NCBI GenBank assembly: GCA_002270565.1
Contig: NQMI01000198.1
Coordinates: 1-64,000 of the forward strand
Direction of reading: 5' to 3'
Source of the DNA: Stenocarpella maydis
Taxonomy: Eukaryota > Ascomycota > Sordariomycetes > Diaporthales > Diaporthaceae
Length of the DNA: 64,000 nt
Each line of letters begins with the position of its first letter. The stretch's first letter is position 1. Shown here in pieces: positions 46,546 to 57,488 of the stretch. A program made the position numbers and the translations under genes. The notes under the pieces are model-generated. The model had not been told where the DNA came from. It made no database searches and saw nothing but the letters and a program-made list of their open reading frames with translations.

Positions 46546-49506
46546 ATGACGACTGCACCACAAAAGGCCTCCTCTGTCCTAGACAAGCTGAAGCTGAACG
46601 ATGCACAGCGCAGGGCGGTGTGCTCCGAGGTGGCCACCGTTGCCATCATGGCTGGTCCAGGCAGCGGCAAGACACACACTCTCACCTCTCGCGTCGTATG
46701 GCTCATTGACGCCATGGGCTACGAGCCACAGAATGTCATGGTTGCCACCTTCACCGTCAAAGCCGCCCGCGAGATGCGGCAGCGCATCGGCAGCGCCCTT
46801 GGCGATGGCCGCGAGAACAGCATGACCATCGGCACATTCCACAGCATTGCCCGCCGTTATCTGGCCGCGTATGGCAGGCACATCGGCCTGGATCAAAAGT
46901 TTGCCATTGCCGATGATGCCGACTCGAGGGCCATCATTAACCGCATCTGCAAGCGCCTGCAGTTGAGCATAGACCCTGTTCAGGCGCGTGCATGGATAAG
47001 CAAGAAAAAGGCCAAGGGCAAACACTGGAAACCCACGCCCCTGCAGAGACAACGCAGCGGCGAGGCCGCCGAAGGGGCCAGATCCTTCGAGATGTGCTAC
47101 CGGGAGTACCAGAATCACCTCGAACGGTCTAACCTCCTCGATTACGACGACCTCCTCACCCGGTGCGTCGAGCTTCTCCGGACCCACCCGGCATGCGTGT
47201 CCAACGTGGATGCCGTGCTCATCGACGAGTACCAGGACACGAATGGCGTCCAGTATGACCTCATGCGCCTCCTCGCCCAAAAGCGCAACAGAATTACCAT
47301 TGTCGGCGACCCCGATCAGAGCATCTACGGGTGGCGGTCGGCAGAGATCAAGAACCTTCAGCGTCTCTTCGAGGACTTTCCCCACACAGACCAGGTATCC
47401 CTGGAGCAGAATTACCGCTCATCGCAGGCCATTCTGGATGCAGCTCTGAGTGTCATCCAGCAGGACCCGGATCGGTACGATAAGGCCCTGAAGCCTGTGC
47501 ACCACAAAGGAATACGGCCCACGTTGAGGCGGCTGAAGACTTCCACAGCCGAGGCACAGTGGATCGTCAAGGAAATCGGCCGCCTGCGGCTGTCGTCTGG
47601 CGGTATGCTCGGGCATGGCGATGTTGCCATACTCCTCCGCTCGGCTTCTCTCTCTCGAAATATCGAGTCTGCCCTTGGCCAGGCTGGTGTTGCTTACAAG
47701 ATGGTTGGCGGCCTCAGGTTCTACGATCGGGTAGAAATCAGGATTGTAGTTGACTACTTGAGAGTGGTCTACCAACCGGCAAACAACGATGCTCTTGCCA
47801 GGATTCTCAACGTTCCCAGGCGAGGGGTGGGGGATCCCACTATCAAGGCGCTGGTCGAGGAAGCAGAGCAGTCGGGTCTGAGTCTGTGGGCCTTGCTGGT
47901 CAAACATTCCCGCGGCGAGCGTCTCGCCCAGACAAAGATCAAGAAGCCCACGGAACGCAAGATAAGTGGCGAGGTAATTCGGCTCATCCTGGACATCCAG
48001 AAAAAGATGGGCAGCCCATCTGGTGATAAGCAGTACGGCCTGGTCGACATCATCGACGAGGTCCTCACAAGAGTCAATCTCGAAAGATACCTGAAGGAGA
48101 AATACAGCGACGCTGAGGATTTCGAACAAAGGTGGGCCAACGTGCAAGAATTCCGCGCACTTGGGCACGAGTTCACCAAAGATCTCGCCAAGGATCAGGA
48201 GGAAGAGCTTCCCGCGGTCGAGGGGCTAGAGAAGTCAGAAGACTCCGATGTCCTAGCCCGATTCCTGGCCAACGTGGCACTAGCATCAGACTCCCAGAAG
48301 AAGGCTCAGGACCAAGAGAGCGTCCCCATGGTTACCATTTCTACCATACATGCCGCAAAGGGGCTTGAATGGCCCATTGTCTTCGTTCCGGCTGCCTACA
48401 ACGGGTCAATTCCACACATGCGCTCTGACGATAAAAATGAGGAGCGCCGGCTGCTCTATGTTGCCATGACCCGCGCAAAAGCTTTGCTCTACATCAGTTG
48501 TCCATTTTCGAGCCCATCCAGCGGCGGTGGGCAATCCGAATCAGAGCTCTCGCCCTTTGTCGAGCCGGTCGCCAGTACATTCTCCAAGATGGGGCCAGAC
48601 CTCGAAGACAGCAAGCTCAAGGCGATCGCTAGTATCCTGGATCGTGCCGCCCCTACGCAAGAAGAAATTTATGGGGCGCTTCCAGAAGGTTTCAACCCCA
48701 GCGATGACCTCTTCCCTGTAGACCCTAGCCAGCAACGTACAGCCGCAGACATTGACTCGAGGTGGGATGAGGCTTCATACGAAGGCCTTAGACAGAAGCG
48801 TCCTAGATCGGCTGTCCAGAGTGGCAGCCATGGGGGCCACGAGGAGCCACAATGGGCAAGAGAATATGCAACCACGATGAACCAAGCATCCACCTTCACG
48901 ATGGCTTCGCAGCTCGTCGGAAGTTGGCGGGGCAACACGACAGCTGGTTTCACCTCGAAACAAGGGAGAGCAGTGCGCTCAACCGGCCAGGATACCCTTC
49001 TTAGCTTCGCAAAGAAGGATTCCGACTCGGCCTCGAACAATGCCGAAGTGATTGCACCTTCTCTCGCGGTCTTGCCTCCGGTGAAGCGGGATGGACGGTG
49101 TGAGACACTCGGCAATATCGCGTCGAGCGGTACCAAACGCCCATTGATCGAACCTGAATTTATACGTCACAAGGTAAGCAGTTCGAAGGTAATGAGCCAT
49201 ATGCCACCCAAAAAGACGGAAACCAAATCTAGGAAGCACTACCCCCAGTTTTCCAGTTCTCCGCCTCGGCCACCAACACCAGACCCGGAGGTCGAATCTG
49301 ATAGGATGGAGAAGGGCAACAAGAACAAGCATAGGCCGGCGTCTATTCCTGCAAAGCGTCCTGCTGTCAGCTTCCACAACGCCACCATGCAGAAAACTGC
49401 AAGTGGTGTGCGCAGACCCCCAGGGTTGACGGCCCCTCGAAATGGAGCTGCGGCATTACAAAAACTGCGAAAGCCGTTCAGGCCCCTGACAATGAATCGG
49501 CCATGA
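46546..49506 (+). CDS. srs2: UvrD/Rep-family DNA helicase (Srs2-like)
   Basis: A single exon gives 986 residues from the ATG at 46546 in CCGCCATGA context; an in-frame ATG 93 codons upstream lacks conserved sequence. All SF1A motifs are present: Q motif region LNDAQRRAVC, motif I AGPGSGKT (residues 36-43), Ia ATFTVKAAREMR, II LIDEYQDTN, III VGDPDQSIYGWR, IV LEQNYRSSQ, V STIHAAKGLEWPIVF and VI RRLLYVAMTRAK. The C-terminal 250 residues are disordered and basic. Srs2 is a 3'-5' helicase that strips Rad51 filaments and limits recombination at forks. The tail holds QDTLLSFA, which resembles a degenerate PCNA-interacting peptide. PcrA-like or other UvrD paralogues are the alternative, but size and tail favour Srs2. 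Confidence 0.93.
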   Translation: MTTAPQKASSVLDKLKLNDAQRRAVCSEVATVAIMAGPGSGKTHTLTSRVVWLIDAMGYEPQNVMVATFTVKAAREMRQRIGSALGDGRENSMTIGTFHSIARRYLAAYGRHIGLDQKFAIADDADSRAIINRICKRLQLSIDPVQARAWISKKKAKGKHWKPTPLQRQRSGEAAEGARSFEMCYREYQNHLERSNLLDYDDLLTRCVELLRTHPACVSNVDAVLIDEYQDTNGVQYDLMRLLAQKRNRITIVGDPDQSIYGWRSAEIKNLQRLFEDFPHTDQVSLEQNYRSSQAILDAALSVIQQDPDRYDKALKPVHHKGIRPTLRRLKTSTAEAQWIVKEIGRLRLSSGGMLGHGDVAILLRSASLSRNIESALGQAGVAYKMVGGLRFYDRVEIRIVVDYLRVVYQPANNDALARILNVPRRGVGDPTIKALVEEAEQSGLSLWALLVKHSRGERLAQTKIKKPTERKISGEVIRLILDIQKKMGSPSGDKQYGLVDIIDEVLTRVNLERYLKEKYSDAEDFEQRWANVQEFRALGHEFTKDLAKDQEEELPAVEGLEKSEDSDVLARFLANVALASDSQKKAQDQESVPMVTISTIHAAKGLEWPIVFVPAAYNGSIPHMRSDDKNEERRLLYVAMTRAKALLYISCPFSSPSSGGGQSESELSPFVEPVASTFSKMGPDLEDSKLKAIASILDRAAPTQEEIYGALPEGFNPSDDLFPVDPSQQRTAADIDSRWDEASYEGLRQKRPRSAVQSGSHGGHEEPQWAREYATTMNQASTFTMASQLVGSWRGNTTAGFTSKQGRAVRSTGQDTLLSFAKKDSDSASNNAEVIAPSLAVLPPVKRDGRCETLGNIASSGTKRPLIEPEFIRHKVSSSKVMSHMPPKKTETKSRKHYPQFSSSPPRPPTPDPEVESDRMEKGNKNKHRPASIPAKRPAVSFHNATMQKTASGVRRPPGLTAPRNGAAALQKLRKPFRPLTMNRP

Positions 49507-50404
49507 AAAATGGCCAGAGGCCCAGTCCAGTCATTGCAAAGCCACATAGAAAGTTTCGCAGCTCAGTGCCTTTCTTCTTCTTCTTCTTCTTCTTTCTTCT
49601 CTTTCCAAAGATCGGAAGTAAAGTTCAGGCACCAAACGCGACGATCTCAGAGCAGATCAAACGGAAATTGTGGAGACGAATCACCAGACTCGCCCAGTCA
49701 TGCGGTCAAAACATGCGAGTATGCATCCTTCTTCGACCGATCATGACAAGCGGAGGGCGCACAGTTCAGGCTTCAGTATTCCACAAGTCTCACCCCTGCA
49801 TTTTTCTTGCTCGAGCCCATTGTGTAAATAGCAGAGAAGATCTCTAGCATTAGTTCTCGGTCGGTTCATTCGACTTTGGGTCGCGGCTTCTGATGACAAA
49901 GAACGACAAAAGGGAAATCCAGGAATTGCAAATCTTGGCAAAAGGCAGTTTTGTAAATCCTCCTCGATTCCGGAAGCGGACCTGGCCTCTTTTGTCAGAC
50001 AAGACAGCCGTCTGAATGATAGGGGAATAGACGTTGGCCAAGTCGTGGATGTTCGCGGTGCAAAGCACTATTGATTGTTCTCCCCTTCACCTCTGCAATA
50101 ATACCTGGAATAGGTTACTAAATGCCACATCCCCATCTTCTCATTGGCGACTGCCGTTGCACGCAACAGACACCGACTGTGTACCTACACAGGGTTGACA
50201 AAACCCCTGGTCACAAAATGGCAGAAACTGTTGGTCTGGGATGTCACCATGGGCAGAACGGTTTTTGGCGAGCGAGAAATGTACGTGGCTCCTCGATGTC
50301 CGATCGCTGTTCACTGGACCAACAGCAAGCCTTCATCCTGAGTTCATTGTTGACGAATTTGTGTAGATCCTTGGAAGGAGGAGAATAGATCAGGATTACA
50401 CCCC
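49507..50404. other. Intergenic, 3' of helicase
   Basis: This holds a TTC microsatellite at about 49567-49595 just past the helicase stop, then mixed sequence with no recognisable gene before the ATG at 50405. Confidence 0.55.
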
Positions 50405-53400
50405 ATGTTGCCAGATATCGATATCAGGTATCCCGACACGCTGCCCCCAGAGGCTATACACTGTCTAAACCGGGGGATCGGGTTACCAGTGCCGACTGAT
50501 CCCGAGCTTGATCGGTTTTTTCTTGACGAAGTGTACCAGACATTTGAACTTAGCGGGTACCAGACCTATTCGGAACCTCCCTCTCTCAATCTGATAGATG
50601 AGTTTCTGACGCATGACGATAGGGAAAGCCATAATTTTCGAGTCTCTGCGGCCGAGTCAGCCTATGAGACCGGCGGTAGATGAAAAGACCTGGCTTCAAA
50701 TTTTCTCTAAGGAGAGATGGTATAATCTCAACGTCCTCCTGACCGATGGCTGGACACGGAGACTCGATGGTCGTCTCGCAGAAAATGCGACCTTCAGCGT
50801 GGATGATCCTGTGGTTTGGGAAGCGATGTGTCCGGCAATTCAGCTCGCTGACAGGCTTAGTAAGCAGCTTCGAGATAGATTTTTAACCCGCTTGGGAATT
50901 ACAAAATCCCATGGCCACGTTGTGGCCTGTTCCACGCTGTGTTTGGAGACTTCTTTAGCTGCTGTGAAGGCTGACCTCCAATGCTGCAGTGCGGGCTACC
51001 ACCACACATCCCTTGTACGTCCTAAAGCTGGACAGTCCAGCTGTGGCTTCTTGGAGACGAGCTTCAAGGACTCCATATTGACATTGCCCATTGTAGCCTA
51101 GATGCGATAATGACGGTAAAGAGGACCGATTTCTATCCCGACTTCAATGGTACGTAGACGCTGCGTAGCCTTGGCCTCTCAGTTTTCATTCCCCGAAAGC
51201 TTCCATGTAGCCACCTCTGATCCTTGTAGTTGACCCATTTCTCCGATCTGCAGGGAACACTATGCTCGCCACAGGCCTGTCCGACTGACCAGTCTTAGCC
51301 AGAAACAATACACCGCCACAGCTAAGTCACCAGGAACTGCTCGGCATACTTGAACGATATGCAAAAGAGATAGTTATCACTTTCATGGCTCCGGAAACGC
51401 GTCTCACCAGCGTAGGTCAGTCATATGGCGTAACTTCTTCATTAAGAGATCCCAATCTCGGCCGAGCGAGATATGGTGTGGACTTTACGATTCTGTTGTT
51501 AAATCCTTAGTTCATTCGGCGGCTGCTGGACCCTGACCAATCGAATACATCAAAAACACAGGCCACAATCATTTTGGCGCTGACTTTGTGCCACGAAATG
51601 ATGCACGCAATCTACATGGAGAAACTCTCTCACGGCCCGCAAGACATGATACACGCGGATGAACCATTCTATGCTCCGCCTGGTACCAGACTGTTGCATT
51701 CGGCCTGGATAGCCGAACTCGTGATGTCGTGGGAACAGGCCATCACCAACGGCGGCGTTGTAGAGCGCCCATCCGGCCGAGATACAGTAGGGAGTTTTTT
51801 TTTACTGTCGATGGATCTTCCCAATCCCAGCGCCGCAGCATCCTACAACAAAGGCATAGAACTGGACAGACACAAAAACGAAATTTATTACGCTTATGCA
51901 GTTCCGGCCTCTTTGGCGGATTTATATGGCTCGGACTACTTCCGGAATAGCTTCGTCTTCAAATACGGACTGCTTGCGCTCCGCTTTCCCAAATTGTTCA
52001 GGACTCATATAACCCTCTACGGAGCATCTAATGACGAAATATGCAGCCTGGAATATGCTCCGGTGGAATTCCATCCCAACCTGATGGAATATGTGTATAG
52101 GGCGAGGACCCGTGCAAATCAATACAGGGTTCTCCGGCCTTGGTTCTATCAGAAGTACTCAGAATGGAGCAACACCCCGTATTCCCGGCTGCTGCTGAGA
52201 GACCGCGCCGTGCGATTTCGGGTCGTTCAAAGAAAAGGTGACGAGTGGGAAGCTCAAAAGTGCTACAAAGATCTCTTCGTCAATGAGGGATGGGCCGAGA
52301 GTTACACTAACACTGGCTTCCTGCTGCCACCTAATTGCGATTGGATCGCTGTGGCACTCGGCTATATGATGCTGATAATTATGCCGATGTAAACAGTTTC
52401 TGGGCACAATCCTAATCTTACGAAGAAGCCATTTCTATATTCTATCCCCCGCATCGACACCGAACCGCCTCGGTCTCTTGATAGCTAACATCGAATAAGA
52501 TAGACGTCGGAGAAGGCTCGCAAGGAGACTTCCGTTTTTCCAATCGGACAGATATTCGCCAGCCGCTGCAGCCGCTGCAGATTGCGCTGCTAGATCTGTG
52601 AGACCATTTAAAACCGTGCTTGCATGGCAGAATTACTACTGCGACCAGGAGTCGTTAGAACCGCCCAACACCCCGTTTTTCCCGAACACTCCCCTCGACC
52701 AGATTGGCAGTCGGTTGAGTGTCATGGTAATCCTGAGAGACGAAATTCCAAACCGTCAAATGCTCTACCCAAGTCCGGATCCCCTGTATCAAGCAATTAA
52801 GGCGATGTATGACAATATCGACCGATCGTCTGCCAAGTACAATACCCCCTATATATGGCTACCCGAGGAGGTCAATTTCGTTCTGCCCCCTTATCAAACG
52901 GAGTATGCAAGGCAGACAGTCGGTTACGCACCTAGTTCGCAGTACGTACCCTACAACCTCAGTGATGACCACAGCAACATGTTCCTGGTGCGACACTGCC
53001 CCCCCAGCAAGGCTCCGCAGTTCCAGATATAGGTACGCTGAGTTTGGCGGACAGGCCGGCCTCGGCACGGAAGCAACCTGGGCGGGCCTCGCGCAGCGCA
53101 CGAAGGGCCGCGCTCGGTTATGACGAGGTTTATTACACAGTGGGCAAGGTCGGAGACCATACCTTGACCGGGGACTTGTGGATTATTGTTGAGGATGGAG
53201 CAAATGGCTATGATGTCTATGATGCAACGGATGTCGTCGAGGAGATGTGGTCTGAGAGCAGTGGGAATTTCAGTATGGATGATCATGGCGAACGAAGCCT
53301 CCTGGGCCTGAAAGCCCTACACCGTCTTCAGCAGAGGCTCCGGGAGCAGTATGAACCTCTGGGCAAGCTTTTGTTGCCCATGAGGCGGCGCGAAATTGTG

Positions 53401-54384
53401 GAGAGGGACGGGAACCATGGAAGGCCGCTCTGGATTTCAGTCGGCAACGCCGTGTTTGATATATCGAAGTTCCCCTTAGAGAACGACAAGCAGCGAGAGC
53501 TGATGACTTCGAAGCCGGGAGGGAACCCTTGGGGTGCTATCATCAATGATGGCACCATCGACTACGACCAGCTCGCAATAGATCTTCGGCCATATCGGTG
53601 CGCAACAGTTGCCTCACAAGTACCCGACAAGGGGCCAGGCCTTGAAGATGAATTCCATTTCACCCTGCAAGAGGTCGCGTGCCACGTATATCCGGAGAGC
53701 ACAATGTATACGATAATCCGAGGGCAGGTATACAATCTGACTGGTTACATGGACTCGCACCCCGGCGGAAGAAGCATTCTACGGCAATGGGCGGGCAGGG
53801 ACTCAACCGGGGAATTTGAGAGATACCACGGCGACGCCGACCGATGCCTTGCGGACTACGGCTATCTCCGGGTTGGCCGCGTGGTCGCGGAGAAGGCGGC
53901 CACGGCCCAGCTCACACACGACGAGGTTGCACTGAACGATTACATCTACGACCTCAGCAGGATGGGAAATGGGGAGGCCGAGCATCAACTCATAGGGGAG
54001 ATCGACAGAGGCGGGCTCAGAGGGCAGAACATCACCTCAGTGCTGAATGACACGGCCGTGCCGGCGCCGCGGAGCCTGCTGCTGCTGCTGCCGGAGAGGC
54101 CCGACCTCATCACGGCGAAGCTGTGCGCGCCCCTGCGGCTGATCGACATGACCACGTTGCGCAACTGCAACGGCGGCAACATGCCCCTCCCGGAGAAGAT
54201 GAAGATGCCCCGCGACCGCATCGAGGCCGACTTGCGGATGCCGTTGTGGGTGTCCTACGGCGGGCTGGTGTACGACATGACCGCGGTGTCGAAGTGGGGT
54301 CCCGAGAAGTGCAGCAGGAATATAGCTGTCGCGTCATCGGTCGGCTGGTGGCGGACTCTGGGGGACTCTGGGGGCCTACGGTGA
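50405..54384 (+). CDS. HEMMH metallopeptidase-like / cytochrome b5 fusion protein
   Basis: Exons I can join in frame: ...-51149, 51299-51411, 51511-52388, 52504-52941, 53043-54384; introns of 149, 99, 115 and 101 nt have GT/AG ends and matching phase. Start 50405 is provisional: between 50405 and 51041 two or three frames each look protein-like (PEAIHCLNRGIGLPVP; TWLQIFSKERWYNLN; LGDELQGLHIDIAHCSLD), and no consensus intron set joins them uniquely. The central domain has a zinc-type HEMMH (51592-51606) and a downstream Glu in SAWIAELVMSWEQ, as in gluzincins. After an Arg-rich linker come cytochrome b5-like modules: a degenerate one (DLWIIVEDG), one with KPGG, and one at about 53700-53885 with HPGG and a second His in ERYHGD, enough for bis-His heme ligation; a fourth begins MPLWVSYGG. 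The frame ends early through a 10-bp duplication. Enzyme and substrate are unknown; a decaying gene is possible. Confidence 0.6.
54355..54374. repeat. Exact 10-bp tandem duplication near the 3' end of the cyt b5 gene
   Basis: ACTCTGGGGG is present twice back to back. The reading frame of the gene stops 8 nt after it (54382-54384). In the +1 frame downstream the codons read an acidic stretch followed by SPRKRRFQ and a stop at 54425-54427. Confidence 0.9.
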
Positions 54385-54427
54385 CGATGAGGATGATTCC
54401 CCTCGCAAGAGGCGTCGCTTCCAGTAG

Positions 54428-56620
54428 TTCCGACCACAAACATTGCATAGACGAGCGAGCCTGGAGCGGTCTCGGAGGCTGGCGATATGGACTGGGAAGT
54501 CGGCTAGCTATTTTCGTGATCACTATATCAGCAGAGCCCGGCACTAGTCTTAGTCCTGACGTGGTGGATGAAATATTACCTGCGGCTTTTTGCAAAGGGC
54601 TATCGTTATAATTTAATAGGGGTCCATGGAGGGTTGGGTTGCCAATCTGTAAAACTATACGGGACTACGGCTTTGTTTATTATCCGACATGTAGACGATC
54701 TAAGGCTGCTGCCACTTTATGAAAGTACTGTTCCACACTTTAGGGTAGCAAATATGCTCAGTGCCCTTCTTGTAAACCCTTCTGGTTCTGAGATATACCC
54801 TAGGTGTCCACCGGCAGTAACATATAATTCAACTCCCACTTCAGATTAGTGCTAATACTGTCGCTGGAGATGTTGTAAGTCTTGCCTTTATATGACTATA
54901 TGTACATATATATATGTGAAAAACTTGTCTTCCAAGCCTCCTAACTTGAGTGTGCTCTGAATGATGGCAGTTTACGCAGCAATCTCATGCCCGAAGAAAA
55001 GCTCCGTGTTGCTCCTGTTCAAGGGGTCCGTCCCACTAGGGCATGGTACGCAGGCTGCGTCTCGACATGTATCGAGTTAGCCGCCTAAGGTCCGGGACCC
55101 CACCGTCAAGTACTGGCAAGGTAATGGGCCGCTTCATGAAGTATGGTGGCTTCGCCGTGGGTGCCTGGGATCGTGAGGGGGGCATGCACCGTGCCGAGGC
55201 ACTGGTAGGCAACTGCCCAGCAGAGGAGGAGGGGGGGGGGCGCCTTGGACCGGGGGAGGAGGTCACCATGATCAGATGTGATCAAGAGAGTTTGCCCCCA
55301 CCCTGGCCGGTGCGAGGTGACAGGAGAAGAGTGCTGGTATAGAAGAGGTCGCGCAGCAGAAGGAGGGCGGGCTCTCAGCAGGCGATGTCTCATCACCCAC
55401 GCCCCTGAGTCCCAAATGTCGCCAGTATTCCGCCTGTCGAACATATCCGGCGCATCTTGCCAAGTGGCCTCTTATCATCGGCATTCTGTAGTGGAGCAGT
55501 TGCTTGCCGACTCATGATGGAGGTCTAAATTGAGTACCTGGTCTTGGGCAGTTGCACCCGTCTTGTCACATCGCAACCCGAGAACTTTAAAAGTGGGGAA
55601 CGGGTTCATGAAAAGGAAGTTGAACAGGCTTGAATATGCTTCGCCTTGGCCGAGAAAACAAAACAAACAGACTCCGACTGGCGTGTGGGGAAGAGAGACG
55701 ATGGCCAGAAAGCCCCTCCACGCCGACCCTCGGCGTCAAGGAGAACCCAACGTCGTCACATTCCTTGACAGGATGAACCGTTGTCACTTGAGATGTGCCC
55801 TTGGTAGCGAAACTTGACCCCAAGGTCCGCAACAAGCGAAGCCTCTCGCACCCATTCCTTTTTGCGTGCCGGCACAGCCAGCATCGACCAACGTGGAGGC
55901 GGGCCACGGCGTCTGCGGGCCCCTTTTGTCGCTCAAGTTCAAGCTGTGAAGAGGAGACGCTGGTTGGCAGAAGCAAAGGCGGGTATTCTCGCAATTGATA
56001 AGACAAAGTCAGGCTGGAGTCTCGGATCTCGAGGTGGCAGCACACCCACTGAGCATGGTTCCGCCTGTGGCCTTCTGGATTCCAACATTAGGTCCCAGAT
56101 AAGGGAGCTGGGAATCCCGGTTGCATCTCCCCGAGATTGTCGCGCTCAGTCACGCTCAATCAAGTTACCGCCGTCCGCTGTTGCAACCTGATACGGAAGG
56201 CGGGCAGTTTGACATGCCCGCGCAGTTGTTGAGCATACAACTCGGAATGAGAACAAAGAGGAAGAATATGTACGGTACAGTATAAAGCCAGCTACCAAGG
56301 TGTGTAGTATGTGACACGACAGGCTCAGGGGGCTGTTGCATAACGGCATGCAACTAGTCGTGTGGCGTGGACCGCATATGCCGACTGGTGGTTCAGAGCC
56401 GGATCTATTGACGGTGACGGGGTCAGCTGGACCAGACACAGGCGTCTGCACGCATCACAGAAAGGGTGCATCCGCCCCCCCCCCCCCTCTCAGTCATCTC
56501 CACATGCATCCGCGGGACCCGTCCGGCTGTCGTTGTGGGACAGGCTTAACATGCTTAGTATCCCACAAACCTTGTGTGGTATGTACACTATATGTATGTA
56601 TATATTTATAAATCTCTCTC

Positions 56621-56663
<43 letters not shown>

Positions 56664-57488
56664 ATACGTATATATACACATGTATATATCATACTTATGA
56701 TTTTGCCACGCTCAATACATCCCTATCCCTATTGCCTGTTGATTTGTCCACAAGTGTAGTGCACCAGGCCACGGTGGCGATATGGACTGCTCGCGGCCAA
56801 GGTACAATATAATATATGGCTGATATGTCCACCTGGACGAGCAAAGGATGAGAGACAAGGTGCGTCACCTGCCACCACCGATGCTTCCTGACAGGGATGC
56901 CCGGCACTGCCTGTGACCTACTGTTGTCCGCGCTTCGACGACGGCAACCTTGACTTTCCTGACAGGCACCGTGCTTTTATTGGCGGCTTCCGCCCTCTGT
57001 GATCTGAGCTAGCTCCAGCTAAGCATCGCTTCCGCCCTCTTATCGACCCCTCCTCCGAGCCCCAGTGCAACGTCCTCGGCTCAGCTACCCCAACGCGGAT
57101 CATGGGCGGAGTCGCCATCACAAGCGACGTGACACCGAGAGGCACGGGGAGGTGACATCTCAACGTCACTCAGGCTCCCCCTCTCTGCACCCAAGCCGCT
57201 GCGGAGATGGGCGACCAGCGACCATACAGAATGTACGGTACAAGGCCAGGGTGCTCTCGCCCGCTGCGCTCTTGATCATCATAAGAACGACCTGCCGTCC
57301 AGCATCTCATCTCATCTGCCCCTTCCTCTGGTCCGCCCCAGGGACGCTCGACTCTAGCTCTGTCACATCAGAGCTTGGCCTGCTTAGCGATCGCAGGGTA
57401 CGACGTGGACTCCATAGGGCCTGGCGACCTGCCAACAAGCTCATACTTGCTGCTCTGGGACCGGCCTCTCGCTCCAGCATCCCAAGAG
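54428..57488. other. Intergenic, no gene seen
   Basis: About 3 kb without a recognisable gene. The part from 54500 to 54960 is more AT-rich than its surroundings. A TG microsatellite lies at 56624-56660, flanked by ATGTAT-rich DNA. The last 400 bp before 57489 should be the ceramidase promoter. Confidence 0.5.
56624..56660. repeat. TG microsatellite
   Basis: Eighteen TG units lie next to TATGTA-type alternating sequence in non-coding DNA. Confidence 0.95.

Noticed and set aside
51300..51510. In-frame stops before the HEMMH domain taken as pseudogene evidence
   Set aside because: Two introns (51150-51298 and 51412-51510) with correct phase remove both stops, so these do not show that the gene is broken.
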